Assembly: GCA_030696775.1 (NCBI GenBank)
Contig: JAUYRN010000003.1
Span: forward strand, 16,738-80,737
DNA from: Sulfuricurvum sp.
GTDB taxonomy: Bacteria > Campylobacterota > Campylobacteria > Campylobacterales > Sulfurimonadaceae
Length of the DNA stretch: 64,000 nt
Direction: 5' to 3'
Shown in pieces: positions 18,880-27,652 of the stretch (its first letter is position 1; each line of letters starts with the position of its first letter). Below the pieces are notes generated by a model. The model searched no databases. It had not been told where the DNA came from and saw only the letters and a list, made by a program, of their open reading frames with translations. The translations under genes and the position numbers were made by a program.

Positions 18880-20457
18880 GTGAGTCTCTTTACAACAATT
18901 AAATCAAAGTTTATTTTTAATCTCGTAGCCGCTGTGGGCGCAGTGTTATTTAGCGTCATTGTAGCATATTTCATCGCCACCTCCTCCATCAAAGAGATTA
19001 TGACAAGTGACCTTAATACGGTTGCCAATGCACTGGAAAAAAACATCAATTACATCGCTTTGATCAAACCGGATGCGTATAAGGATGAATCCTTTAAAAA
19101 TGACATCAAAAGCATTAAAATCGGCAACAGCGGTTACGTCTATTTTATCAATGCCGACGGGGTTATGACTATCCATCCCAAACCCGCAGATGAGGGGAAA
19201 AGCAAAGCAGGACACGACTATATCGACCACATCCGCTCCGATAAAGCAGGAGGGATTTACGAATACGTTTCTGCGACTACCGGTCAACACAAAATCGCGG
19301 CTTATCGCTATATCAAAGAGTGGGACATGTGGGTTATTCCAGGAATTAACAAAGCCGATTATTTTGACGCGCTTCAAATGAGTTTCATAAAATGGTTTGC
19401 TTTCCTAGGAAGCGTTTTAGTGAGTATTTTAATCGCGATTAACTACATTACAGGAACCAGCATTATCCGTCCTATTGAAGAGCTTGATAAAGTTTCCTCT
19501 GATTTGGCTCATGGAAACGGGGATTTGACGAAACGTCTCCCGATTTTAAACGCAAATGATGAAATTGGGATTGCAAGTTCTTACGTCAATACTTTTATCG
19601 ATAAAATCCAACTTACCATCAATGACACGAAACAAATTACCTCTTCTGCTGTGGTATCTACGGCAACGCTCAACACCGCTGCAACTAACTTAGCCGAGCA
19701 ATCCCAGAAAACCAATACTATTGCGCAAAATACGAGTACAACTGCATCTGAAGTCAACCGTTCTATCGAGCAAAGCGTCTCAACTGCCCGAGATTCTCTT
19801 GAAAATAATCAAAATAGTGCGCATGAACTCGAAGAAGTTCGTTCCATTGCTCACGATATTACCCGCGAGATTCACAATACAACCCAAATGAATAACGACC
19901 TAGAAGAGCGCTTTGCACAACTTACACAAGAGGCATCCAGCGTCAACGGAGTGCTTAGCATCATTTCAGATATCGCCGATCAAACCAATCTACTCGCGCT
20001 CAATGCTGCAATCGAAGCTGCACGCGCCGGCGAACACGGGCGCGGGTTTGCAGTAGTTGCCGATGAAGTACGAAAGCTCGCAGAACGAACGCAAAAAAGC
20101 CTCACCGAAATCAATGCCATCATCTCAGTAGTCATTCAATCCATCTCCGATTCATCTGATATGATGAACACAAATAGTGAAAACATTGAGCGTCTCGCTG
20201 AAAAAAGTTCTAAAATTGATATAAAAATCGATTCTACTTCTAAAGTTCTGCACAACAATGTTAATACAAGTCGTCAAAGTGTCGAAGACTCTGAAGTTAT
20301 GGCAAACAAAATCAATGAAATCATTGCAAAAATTTCTGAAATGTCAAATCTCTCTCAAAAAAATCAAGATGACATTAAACAAATTTCTCACATTGCAGGC
20401 GAACTCTACGGTTCAGCAACCGATCTCAATGCCAAGCTCGGACAGTTTAAGTCCTAA
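18880..20457 (+). CDS. Methyl-accepting chemotaxis protein, single Cache sensor
   Basis: A 525-residue membrane chemoreceptor. TM1 is about 10-31 and TM2 about 167-190; between them is a small periplasmic Cache domain with [19 protein letters not shown] and [15 protein letters not shown] (sCache_2 type). A HAMP segment follows ([24 protein letters not shown]), then the signalling hairpin with [19 protein letters not shown] and [17 protein letters not shown]. There is no C-terminal CheR pentapeptide. The start is GTG, with AAAGGCGGG upstream; no in-frame ATG fits better. Confidence 0.93.
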   Translation: MSLFTTIKSKFIFNLVAAVGAVLFSVIVAYFIATSSIKEIMTSDLNTVANALEKNINYIALIKPDAYKDESFKNDIKSIKIGNSGYVYFINADGVMTIHPKPADEGKSKAGHDYIDHIRSDKAGGIYEYVSATTGQHKIAAYRYIKEWDMWVIPGINKADYFDALQMSFIKWFAFLGSVLVSILIAINYITGTSIIRPIEELDKVSSDLAHGNGDLTKRLPILNANDEIGIASSYVNTFIDKIQLTINDTKQITSSAVVSTATLNTAATNLAEQSQKTNTIAQNTSTTASEVNRSIEQSVSTARDSLENNQNSAHELEEVRSIAHDITREIHNTTQMNNDLEERFAQLTQEASSVNGVLSIISDIADQTNLLALNAAIEAARAGEHGRGFAVVADEVRKLAERTQKSLTEINAIISVVIQSISDSSDMMNTNSENIERLAEKSSKIDIKIDSTSKVLHNNVNTSRQSVEDSEVMANKINEIIAKISEMSNLSQKNQDDIKQISHIAGELYGSATDLNAKLGQFKS

Positions 20458-20468
20458 GCTCATTTTGC

Positions 20469-20500
20469 TATAATCCGCCCAATAAATAAAAGGCGGATTT
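20469..20500 (+). promoter_or_regulatory. -10 box overlapped by an 8-bp inverted repeat
   Basis: TTTTGCTATAAT puts the -10 box at 20469-20474. AATCCGCC (20472-20479) and GGCGGATT (20492-20499) are perfect inverted arms 12 bases apart that overlap the -10 box and the expected RNA start; the right arm also contains the ribosome site AGGCGG. This could be an operator controlling the small ORF behind it. Confidence 0.5.
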
Positions 20501-20507
20501 AACTATC

Positions 20508-20672
20508 ATGCAGGCACCTCGCGGATTTGGTAAGAACTATTTTTCTCTGACTGCCATCCAAGCGTATGCCTCTGAAGTTCGCCTTCTTCAAAACATTACT
20601 CGTATTGAGCTCGTCGCTCCTGTTTGTCCTATCTACATCTACTCTGCTATTTCTCCACCGCCTATCGATTAA
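20508..20672 (+). CDS. Small unknown ORF, 54 residues
   Basis: Starts MQAPRGFGKNYFSLTAIQAY and ends SAISPPPID. It has a promoter-like TGCTATAAT, the ribosome site AAAGGCGG 12 bases upstream, and its own stop before the TonB receptor gene. No family was recognised and there is no signal peptide or membrane helix. It could be a leader peptide for the receptor gene or an independent small protein. It was too short for ordinary ORF cut-offs. Confidence 0.45.
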   Translation: MQAPRGFGKNYFSLTAIQAYASEVRLLQNITRIELVAPVCPIYIYSAISPPPID

Positions 20673-20701
20673 TTTTACTTTTTCGTCCAAACAAAAATTA
20701 T

Positions 20702-20707
20702 TATAAT
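20702..20707 (+). promoter_or_regulatory. -10 box of the TonB receptor gene
   Basis: TATAAT 14 bases before the ATG at 20722, leaving a very short leader that holds AAGGA. The close spacing makes it less certain than other -10 boxes here. Confidence 0.35.
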
Positions 20708-20721
20708 CGTTAAGGATACTT

Positions 20722-22641
20722 ATGTTCAAACACACACTTTCTCTCGTTGCATCTGCAACACTTGTTGCCTCACTTGGGGCGGATACCCTTCAAATCGAGC
20801 CTATTGCTATTACTTCTAATGCGATTGAAACCAATGAGCTACAAGCTCCATACGCAACTGAAATTTACACCTCAAAAGAAATTGAGGCCTCTCATTCAAT
20901 CAATATTTATGAATTTTTCAATCAACACACATCACTAATTACCTCATCTGGTTATGGAAATTCGTTTGCACAAAAACTTGATGTTCATGGCTATGGAATA
21001 GGAGATGGATACCAAAATATCGTAGTTACCATAAACGGTCGTCGCCTCAATAATATCGATATGACTTCTCAACTGTTAGGTTCTATTCCCTTAAGCACTA
21101 TTGAAAAAATCGAAATTTTAAAAGGTGCAGGTTCTGTTATGTATGGGGATGGTGCTAACGCAGCTGTTATTAATATCATCACAAAGCAAGGTGATCATAA
21201 TGAACTTGGTTTTTACGCAGGTAATTATCACTCTCTAGGGCAATCACTCTATCTCTCCTCGGCTAAAGAGCGTTATTCGTATGCACTTCATTTGGATCAT
21301 TTTGACACTGACGGTACCCGTGTTATCGATGCCGAAGGAAATCGTGATAGCCAAAAAAGTACCAACGGAGGAGTTGAACTCTCTTACAAAGCAACCGATT
21401 CACTCGAAGTTCATGCAAATGCTGGATTTGCTAAAAATGATTCTTTTTACGGTCGCCCTATGACGATCTTGGAATATAACGAAAATCCGGCACAAGAAGG
21501 TTCAGCAGGATTTGGAAGCACACAGCAGCAATTTAAATCAAACGTTCTGGGCTCTGGATTAATTTACACCCTTAACAATAACTATTCCCTTGAAATTGAC
21601 GGATCACGTGAAGTAAAACAAAGCAACTATATCACCTATAACAGTATTGCCAACTACCGTTATAATGAACTTCGAGCGCAAGTCAATTATACCGATGATG
21701 CGATCAAAGCAACACTTGGAACTTCTGGAACATGGGGAAAACGTGAGGGATATGGAAATATAACGACAAAAGACAACTCAAGCCTATACCTTTCCTCTGA
21801 ATTGCATTTAGGTGACCATACCTTTATAGTAGGCGGACGTACTGAAAAAGTAACCTATGATTATCAATCAACCACTGCCTCAAAATTCAAAGATGATACT
21901 CTCTACGCAGCTGAAGCAGGTTATGCTTTTAATGTCAGTAAAAACTCTTCCTTTTTTACCAATTACGCTCACTCTTTTCAGGCACCTGACATTGACCGAT
22001 TTTTTAACTGGGGAGGAGCGTTTAATGGATTTATAGAGCCAATGAAAAGTGACACTTATACTATCGGCTATACGCTCATCACACCCAAAAATAAATTCAA
22101 AACGTCTATTTTTTATGCGAACTTAAGCAATGAAATTTATTACTACTCAGATCCAGCTTGGATGAATTCAAAAAACACAAATATCGATAAATCTCATAAA
22201 TACGGTTTAGATCTCTCTGACCAATGGGTAATCAACGAGCAGTTCAATCTAAGTGCAAACTACAATTATGTCCAAGCACTAATCGATACAGAACAGCAAA
22301 ATGGTGAAGTTTACGATGGCAATCACCTTCCCGGCGTTTCTGATCATAATATCAAAGCAACATTTTCCTATCTTCCAAATACTAACACTACGTTAGCATT
22401 AACCCAAATTTATCGTTCGCAAGCGTATGCACAAGAAGATTTCGCCAATAATTTCACACAAAAACAAGATGCCTACAAATCAACTAATATTTCTGTCACG
22501 TATGCAAAAGATAATTATGAAATGTTTGCTAAAATTAATAATCTTTTCGACCAATCTAACGGTATTTGGATTAATAACGATGAAATCTATCCCATCGATT
22601 TCACCACAACGTTCACTGCCGGCTTGAAATTTATTTTCTAG
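20722..22641 (+). CDS. TonB-dependent outer-membrane receptor
   Basis: A 639-residue receptor with a signal peptide (about 1-19, cut after LGA), a likely TonB box (IEPIAITS), a plug domain to about residue 160 (GRRLNNIDM, LGSIPLSTIEKIEILKGAGSVMYGDGANAAVINIITK) and a C-terminal 22-strand-type barrel ending in KFIF. Substrate is not evident; the motif set is shared by siderophore, metal and cobalamin receptors. It has its own AAGGA site and is followed after 6 bases by a membrane protein and a Cys-rich protein. Confidence 0.9.
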   Translation: MFKHTLSLVASATLVASLGADTLQIEPIAITSNAIETNELQAPYATEIYTSKEIEASHSINIYEFFNQHTSLITSSGYGNSFAQKLDVHGYGIGDGYQNIVVTINGRRLNNIDMTSQLLGSIPLSTIEKIEILKGAGSVMYGDGANAAVINIITKQGDHNELGFYAGNYHSLGQSLYLSSAKERYSYALHLDHFDTDGTRVIDAEGNRDSQKSTNGGVELSYKATDSLEVHANAGFAKNDSFYGRPMTILEYNENPAQEGSAGFGSTQQQFKSNVLGSGLIYTLNNNYSLEIDGSREVKQSNYITYNSIANYRYNELRAQVNYTDDAIKATLGTSGTWGKREGYGNITTKDNSSLYLSSELHLGDHTFIVGGRTEKVTYDYQSTTASKFKDDTLYAAEAGYAFNVSKNSSFFTNYAHSFQAPDIDRFFNWGGAFNGFIEPMKSDTYTIGYTLITPKNKFKTSIFYANLSNEIYYYSDPAWMNSKNTNIDKSHKYGLDLSDQWVINEQFNLSANYNYVQALIDTEQQNGEVYDGNHLPGVSDHNIKATFSYLPNTNTTLALTQIYRSQAYAQEDFANNFTQKQDAYKSTNISVTYAKDNYEMFAKINNLFDQSNGIWINNDEIYPIDFTTTFTAGLKFIF

Positions 22642-22647
22642 GGCATC

Positions 22648-23208
22648 ATGAAACTCCTATTTCACCCCTATCTCCGCTATAAATTCTTCAACTCTCTCTT
22701 TACAGGGGCGGTTGGCGGATCGGTATTTACTGTTTATGGATCACTCAACCCCAGTACCTTTTCTATCGGCGGGATACTTCTTGCCCTTGGGCTGATGGGG
22801 ATGGCGTACTTTTATCACTATTTTATGAAACTAGAGCATTTCTTTCGTTTTTCACTCGCGGCAGAAGTTATTATGTTAGTTATGATCATTTATTTTTTAG
22901 CTTTTCCCGCTCAAATACTCACAGCGCTGATCGTCTATGGAGCCTATCAGCTTTCCTTTATGTTTGGAGGCTATTTGGTGCGGGCTGAGACTCATTTTGC
23001 TAAACATGCGCGTATTATGGGGTGGATTGATGTGGTCAAACAACAAGGCTACCTCGCGGGGCTATTGCTGTCTTATGGATTTTATAAAAGTCTTGAATTT
23101 TACGGTATCACTCAAGCCATGACGCAAGTGTATTGGCTTCATCTCTTTTTGTTACCTCTTGAAATTGTTATTATCGTGTTACTGCGAAGAGGGTTTAAAT
23201 CCCAATGA
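22648..23208 (+). CDS. Polytopic membrane protein of unknown function
   Basis: A 186-residue protein with about five or six hydrophobic segments (near 15-32, 38-60, 66-88, 90-110, 130-150, 155-178). No family was recognised. It begins 6 bases behind the TonB receptor and its stop overlaps the next ATG by 4 bases, so it probably works with both. An inner-membrane partner in uptake of the receptor's ligand is possible but unproven. Confidence 0.65.
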   Translation: MKLLFHPYLRYKFFNSLFTGAVGGSVFTVYGSLNPSTFSIGGILLALGLMGMAYFYHYFMKLEHFFRFSLAAEVIMLVMIIYFLAFPAQILTALIVYGAYQLSFMFGGYLVRAETHFAKHARIMGWIDVVKQQGYLAGLLLSYGFYKSLEFYGITQAMTQVYWLHLFLLPLEIVIIVLLRRGFKSQ

Positions 23209-23624
23209 CCTACCAAGAATGGTTTAACGCACACGCGTCCAAACACGCTGTTATAATGGAAAAGCTTACTGCTTTGAGTGAGTCAGAGGTGATTGAGTAT
23301 TTTCGATTTGAAAACATGGTGGTCAATGAACCTAATTTTTGTCTTTTGTACGCTGAAAATAAAAAGTGCCATGAGACGGAATATCTCAACTGCTACTGGT
23401 GCGCGTGTCCACATTTTCGTTTTAATGATAAAGGGTTTTCATCGCAAGAAGGAAAAACACTTTACAGCACCTGCGCTATCGACTGCAAAGAAGGAAAACG
23501 CTTTATTAGTGATACCGCTATCCATCAAGACTGTACAAGCTGTTTGATTCCCCATCAAGAAAAAATCCTAAAAAAATATTTTAATCGCAATTGGCGTATC
23601 AGTATGGGAAAAGCACCCTGCTAA
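23205..23624 (+). CDS. Cysteine-rich small-domain protein (PF04071-like)
   Basis: A 139-residue protein whose cysteine text CLLYAENKKCHETEYLNC, CYWCACPHFRF, STCAIDC and DCTSCLIPH closely follows the Cys-rich small domain pattern (C..CH..NC.yC.CP....C....DC..CllPH). That family is small, cytosolic and presumed to bind metal or an Fe-S cluster, and is often found near cobalamin genes. The linked TonB receptor and membrane protein are consistent with metal or corrinoid handling. Overlaps the previous gene by 4 bases. Confidence 0.65.
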   Translation: MTYQEWFNAHASKHAVIMEKLTALSESEVIEYFRFENMVVNEPNFCLLYAENKKCHETEYLNCYWCACPHFRFNDKGFSSQEGKTLYSTCAIDCKEGKRFISDTAIHQDCTSCLIPHQEKILKKYFNRNWRISMGKAPC

Positions 23625-23652
23625 GCACCAAAATATCCTTTTGAATTGCCTC

Positions 23653-24774
23653 TTATTTTCCTTTTCTTTTTTTCTGTTCTTCATCTATTAGTACACTTAA
23701 GAGATTAAAGACTTCTCGACTTGCTGATTCTGCATCTTTAAAATAGCTCATTACATTTTTCGAATTTTCTCCGCATGTGCCTGCTTTCACACAGTGAATG
23801 GCATCATGAATACGGTCATGCACCACTTTGTGCGGAGATTCAAGCTTAGAAAAACTTGGAACCGATCCAAATACTTCTTTTCCAAGTCCATACTCATACC
23901 ATTTACCCAAACGGCATCCATGATGATCTGCAAACTCATCATCCACACTATTTAAAAATACTGTTTTGTATCCTCTGGATTTAAAGAGAAGATGATCCAG
24001 TTTTACAAGCACAATGAAAGTTGAATACAATACATCTCGTGAGCAGTTGTCTATGTCCATCGTACGATGATTTAACTCACCTAGTGAAGATTGGAAACGA
24101 TTAAGCTTGTTGCTGGAGTCAGAAGACATTGTCTCCATGGTGCTAGAGCGTTCATCAATCTCTGTTGCATTTTGCTTAAGACTCTGAACACTCATTTCAA
24201 CTTCTTGCGTTGCCTTTTGCGTTCGTTCTGCGAGCTTTCGTACCTCATCGGCAACTACAGCAAACCCTCGTCCGTGTTCACCTGCTCGTGCGGCTTCAAT
24301 CGCAGCGTTTAGTGCTAACAAGTTAGTTTGATCTGAAATATCTTTAATGAGGCTAATCACAGCACTAATCGATTCCACACTTCCACTAAGTTGTGAAGCT
24401 GAATTGTAATTATTGGAGATATTATCTGCTAACTCCTGTTGTGTATTAAGAAGGTCATTAATCTCATCATTGATCTCGACAGAAGACACACGATTGAGAC
24501 GATTTAACTCAGAAATCTCCCCCAGTTCTTCAACATTATGTCCAAGATCTTTTTGAAGTACCGCAAGATCAGTTTCAGAACCAGAGATAAGGTTTTCTGT
24601 GAGTTCATGAATAAGGGTATACATTACCTTATCATGACGGGCTGTAGTGTTTTGCTCATTAAGTCGTTTATTTTCTTCACTCATTTTCGCCATAGATTCT
24701 TCAATCACTATCATTTTACTTTTTAATATTTCATGTTCACGAACTTGATCTAAATATCTTTTCTTATAAAACAT
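23653..24774 (-). CDS. Soluble chemoreceptor with CZB domain (TlpD-like)
   Basis: A 373-residue chemoreceptor with no membrane segment. A coiled-coil N-terminus leads to the signalling tip [20 protein letters not shown] and [17 protein letters not shown]. The C-terminus is a chemoreceptor zinc-binding domain: [23 protein letters not shown] and HKVVHDRIH give the His3-Cys ligands. This layout matches Helicobacter TlpD, a cytosolic sensor of oxidative or energy stress that is shorter here by some 60 residues. AGAGGT lies just before the ATG. Confidence 0.88.
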   Translation of the reverse strand: MFYKKRYLDQVREHEILKSKMIVIEESMAKMSEENKRLNEQNTTARHDKVMYTLIHELTENLISGSETDLAVLQKDLGHNVEELGEISELNRLNRVSSVEINDEINDLLNTQQELADNISNNYNSASQLSGSVESISAVISLIKDISDQTNLLALNAAIEAARAGEHGRGFAVVADEVRKLAERTQKATQEVEMSVQSLKQNATEIDERSSTMETMSSDSSNKLNRFQSSLGELNHRTMDIDNCSRDVLYSTFIVLVKLDHLLFKSRGYKTVFLNSVDDEFADHHGCRLGKWYEYGLGKEVFGSVPSFSKLESPHKVVHDRIHDAIHCVKAGTCGENSKNVMSYFKDAESASREVFNLLSVLIDEEQKKRKGK

Positions 24775-24803
24775 TTTTACCTCTTAATTATAAATATTTA
24801 TTT

Positions 24804-24809
24804 ATTATA
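24804..24809 (-). promoter_or_regulatory. -10 box of the CZB chemoreceptor gene
   Basis: Minus-strand TATAAT about 30 bases before the ATG at 24774, in a very AT-rich divergent region that also holds the imperfect inverted repeat ATTTAAT-CATA-ATTAAAT (24834-24851). Confidence 0.5.
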
Positions 24810-24951
24810 CGCTTTTTTTCTTCACCTAGCACAATTTAATCATAATTAAATCACAACATCTAAAAAGAATAGTAAAATTAAGAAGAAATAATACTTATGT
24901 GCTAAAATATATTCAATATAACTTTAAAAAAAACTTTTATGGAGATAATAA

Positions 24952-25770
24952 ATGGATCATATTTCTGAGCAAATTTTACATGTTAGCGCTTTACCCCCGA
25001 TGCCTGACAGTATTATAAAAATTCAAAAAATTTCAAGTGATCCGCTCAGTTCACTCAAAGATCTGGCAGCTGTCATTCATGATGATCCGATGTTGACAGC
25101 CGATATTTTAAAACTCGCAAATTCTCCTATTTATGCTCTAAAAGAACATATTAATACCCTTCAGCAAGCCATCTCTATGTTTGGTATTTCCAATATTGTT
25201 GGATTTGCTATGGCGTATGCAATCGAACAAGCACTCAGTGTCGATCTTTTACCGTACGATATCACACCTGAAGATTTTTTAAAAGTAGCTCAGACACAAA
25301 ATGCTCTTGCATTTCATTGGCTCGAAGGACTTGACTCTAACACTGCCAATATTTTACTTACCTCATCTTTTCTCATGGAAATGGGATCTCTCCTCATTGC
25401 AGATTATATTATGAAAAAAAACATTGTCGAGCAATTTCGTATTGCACTTCAAAGCGATGCGAATCTCGATGAGATAGAATTTAATATATGTGGGTTTAAT
25501 CATAAAACTATCAGTGCAAGTATGTTTGAGTCCTGGGATTTTGATGAGCGGATTGTTGAAGCCATTCGCCAAAGCGCTATCATTAATCAATCACTTGAAA
25601 CGAGCAGTATCAGTGCACGGCTTGCTGTCATTTCAACGGCTGTCAATCTCAAAGAACAATTTACCGAACACTCCATCGCATCAGCAGTTGAATTAGCCGA
25701 TAAAATTGGGTTAGATGGAAATCATTTTAAAAAAATTGTTACATTGGTTCGTGAATCAACAGAAAACTAG
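24952..25770 (+). CDS. HDOD domain protein
   Basis: A 272-residue protein made almost wholly of an HDOD domain (LPPMPDSIIKIQKIS, IHDDPMLTADILKLANSPIYAL, AISMFGISNIVGFA). HDOD proteins are signal-transduction relatives of HD hydrolases that usually lack the HD metal pair; none is seen. A paralogue of about the same length lies at 42400-43197. GGAG sits 9 bases before the ATG. Divergent from the CZB chemoreceptor. Confidence 0.87.
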   Translation: MDHISEQILHVSALPPMPDSIIKIQKISSDPLSSLKDLAAVIHDDPMLTADILKLANSPIYALKEHINTLQQAISMFGISNIVGFAMAYAIEQALSVDLLPYDITPEDFLKVAQTQNALAFHWLEGLDSNTANILLTSSFLMEMGSLLIADYIMKKNIVEQFRIALQSDANLDEIEFNICGFNHKTISASMFESWDFDERIVEAIRQSAIINQSLETSSISARLAVISTAVNLKEQFTEHSIASAVELADKIGLDGNHFKKIVTLVRESTEN

Positions 25771-25963
25771 CTCATGTGGGTGGCTTCCAGAAAGAAAATT
25801 CATACTCGTACTAAAAAAATTATACCGATGATGATGCCCTTGAGTTTTTTTAGGCTCTAGCAAAACCCAGCATTAAAGAACAACCGCCTATCATGAAGAG
25901 CAAGTAAGGAGATGGATGCTAGAAATAGGATAAAATAAGACAAGTATATTTGCGAGGGTATAA

Positions 25964-27652
25964 ATGCGTCTTGTTTTCATGTTATTCACATTGCCATTTT
26001 TACTCTTTGCCAAACCGGTTCCGTTGCTTTTTTCGGGCAATGAAAAAATTTCCTCACGAGCTTTATATGATGCTCTTGGACTCCGGCTTCCCTATGCTAT
26101 CGAAATATGGGAGGATAAACCCTCTATAGAACCCTCGATTTCATCTCAAAGCGTCACTGCTCTGACTAGCTACTATCGTGCCAAAGGCTATTTTGGGGCT
26201 AAAATAACCCCCGTTATAACCGACACTTCTATTACCTTTTCTATCCAAGAAAATGATCCTATTGTCGTTATCGATATTCAAGTCAACAGTATTCTAGCCA
26301 TCGATAACGCCATCGAACTTCATCCAAATACGCTCTTTGATCAAGATAAATTTACTGCTTCAAAAACACAGATTAAAAAACGTTATCACGATGAGGGGTA
26401 CTGCAACGGGACATTCAATTCCAAAGCATGGGTCGATATTGAAACTCATGAAGCGCACCTGCTGTTTGAAGCAACTCCAAATGAACAATGCACCTTTGGA
26501 CCGATCCTTGTAGAATCTACTCCCAATATTGACGGTACACTCGCTGCATCTATGCTTCGATTTGATGAGGGGGACACGTACAGTCTTGAAGCGATACAAA
26601 AAAGCTACGAAGCTCTCTATGCGCAAGAGGCAATTGCGCGCGTCTCTATCAACGATACCGACCGTACGGGCAGTGTCGTTCCCATAACCATAGGGATTGA
26701 GGAAGTAGACAAGCCGATTCGATTCAGCGCAGGATTGGGTGTCAGCAGTGACCAAGGTTTAGGTGGACAAATCGGCTTAAAACACCGTAACTTTTTGGGG
26801 AATCTCAAAACCCTCTCTCTGGAGGCAAAATTTACAGAAATCAAAAAAACAGCTGCCAGCATCCTCTCTGTTCCCCTCTATAATCATCTTTTTGGATACG
26901 GTGAAGTTGGATATTCGGATGAACTGTTTGACGGATACCGATCCGAGAGTGTTTTTGAAAAACTAACCCTAAAACATCAAGCTTATCCAACATCCATTCT
27001 AATGTCTTTACTGTTTGATCAAGCCAAAACGTATGAAAGCAGCAATATCGCGGCATTTCCAAACTCCAATCTTTTTATCCCCTCTCCTATGGCGGAAATC
27101 AATTTTGACACACGAGATAAACTCCTCGAACCGACAAGAGGCAACTGGATCAACGCCAAAGCACAAGGCTCACTCTACTCTGGAATCTCCGATGCTACCT
27201 ATTTTAAAACACTTCTTGCAGGAGCGCACATAGAAAGTTTCGGTGAACACATCATCGCTGTCCGGTCACAATGGGGAGTATTACGAACCTACGAGGGAGA
27301 CGTTCCTAGCGCCTACCGTTTTTACGCAGGAGGGATGAATTCTAACCGAGCGTACACGTATCGTGATTTGGGACCAAAAGACATCCATGGCAATCCTCTT
27401 GGATTCAATTCTCTGATTGAAGGGACACTCGAATACCGTTTTCCTATCTATGATTCTATTCGTGGAGTTCTTTTCACAGATATCACCTATGGTTCGGATA
27501 ATTACCTCCCCGACTATTCGACTCCCTATTGGGGAACAGGAATTGGATTGCGCTATGTTACGCCGATTGGTCCAATTGCTATTGATGTCGGATTTGATCC
27601 CAATGATTTTGGGCAAAATGCGTTTCACTTTCGAATCGGGGAACTGTTTTAA
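25964..27652 (+). CDS. TamA-like Omp85 family outer-membrane protein
   Basis: A 562-residue protein with a signal peptide (about 1-17), POTRA-type modules (YYRAKGYFGAKITPVI; KKRYHDEGYCNGTF; LRFDEGDTYSLEAIQKSYEAL) and a C-terminal Omp85 barrel (GLGVSSDQGLGGQIGLKHRNFLG; YRFYAGGMNSNRAYTYR; PIGPIAIDVGF) ending in Phe, the usual BamA-recognition end. It shares one base with the next gene, a TamB homologue, so it is the TamA partner rather than BamA. Together they insert or export outer-membrane proteins or lipids. Confidence 0.88.
   Translation: MRLVFMLFTLPFLLFAKPVPLLFSGNEKISSRALYDALGLRLPYAIEIWEDKPSIEPSISSQSVTALTSYYRAKGYFGAKITPVITDTSITFSIQENDPIVVIDIQVNSILAIDNAIELHPNTLFDQDKFTASKTQIKKRYHDEGYCNGTFNSKAWVDIETHEAHLLFEATPNEQCTFGPILVESTPNIDGTLAASMLRFDEGDTYSLEAIQKSYEALYAQEAIARVSINDTDRTGSVVPITIGIEEVDKPIRFSAGLGVSSDQGLGGQIGLKHRNFLGNLKTLSLEAKFTEIKKTAASILSVPLYNHLFGYGEVGYSDELFDGYRSESVFEKLTLKHQAYPTSILMSLLFDQAKTYESSNIAAFPNSNLFIPSPMAEINFDTRDKLLEPTRGNWINAKAQGSLYSGISDATYFKTLLAGAHIESFGEHIIAVRSQWGVLRTYEGDVPSAYRFYAGGMNSNRAYTYRDLGPKDIHGNPLGFNSLIEGTLEYRFPIYDSIRGVLFTDITYGSDNYLPDYSTPYWGTGIGLRYVTPIGPIAIDVGFDPNDFGQNAFHFRIGELF

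Noticed and set aside
25771..25963. Reverse-strand hydrophobic text as a remnant of a small membrane gene
   Set aside because: Only short, frame-shifting stretches look protein-like; I could not assign a family or a boundary.
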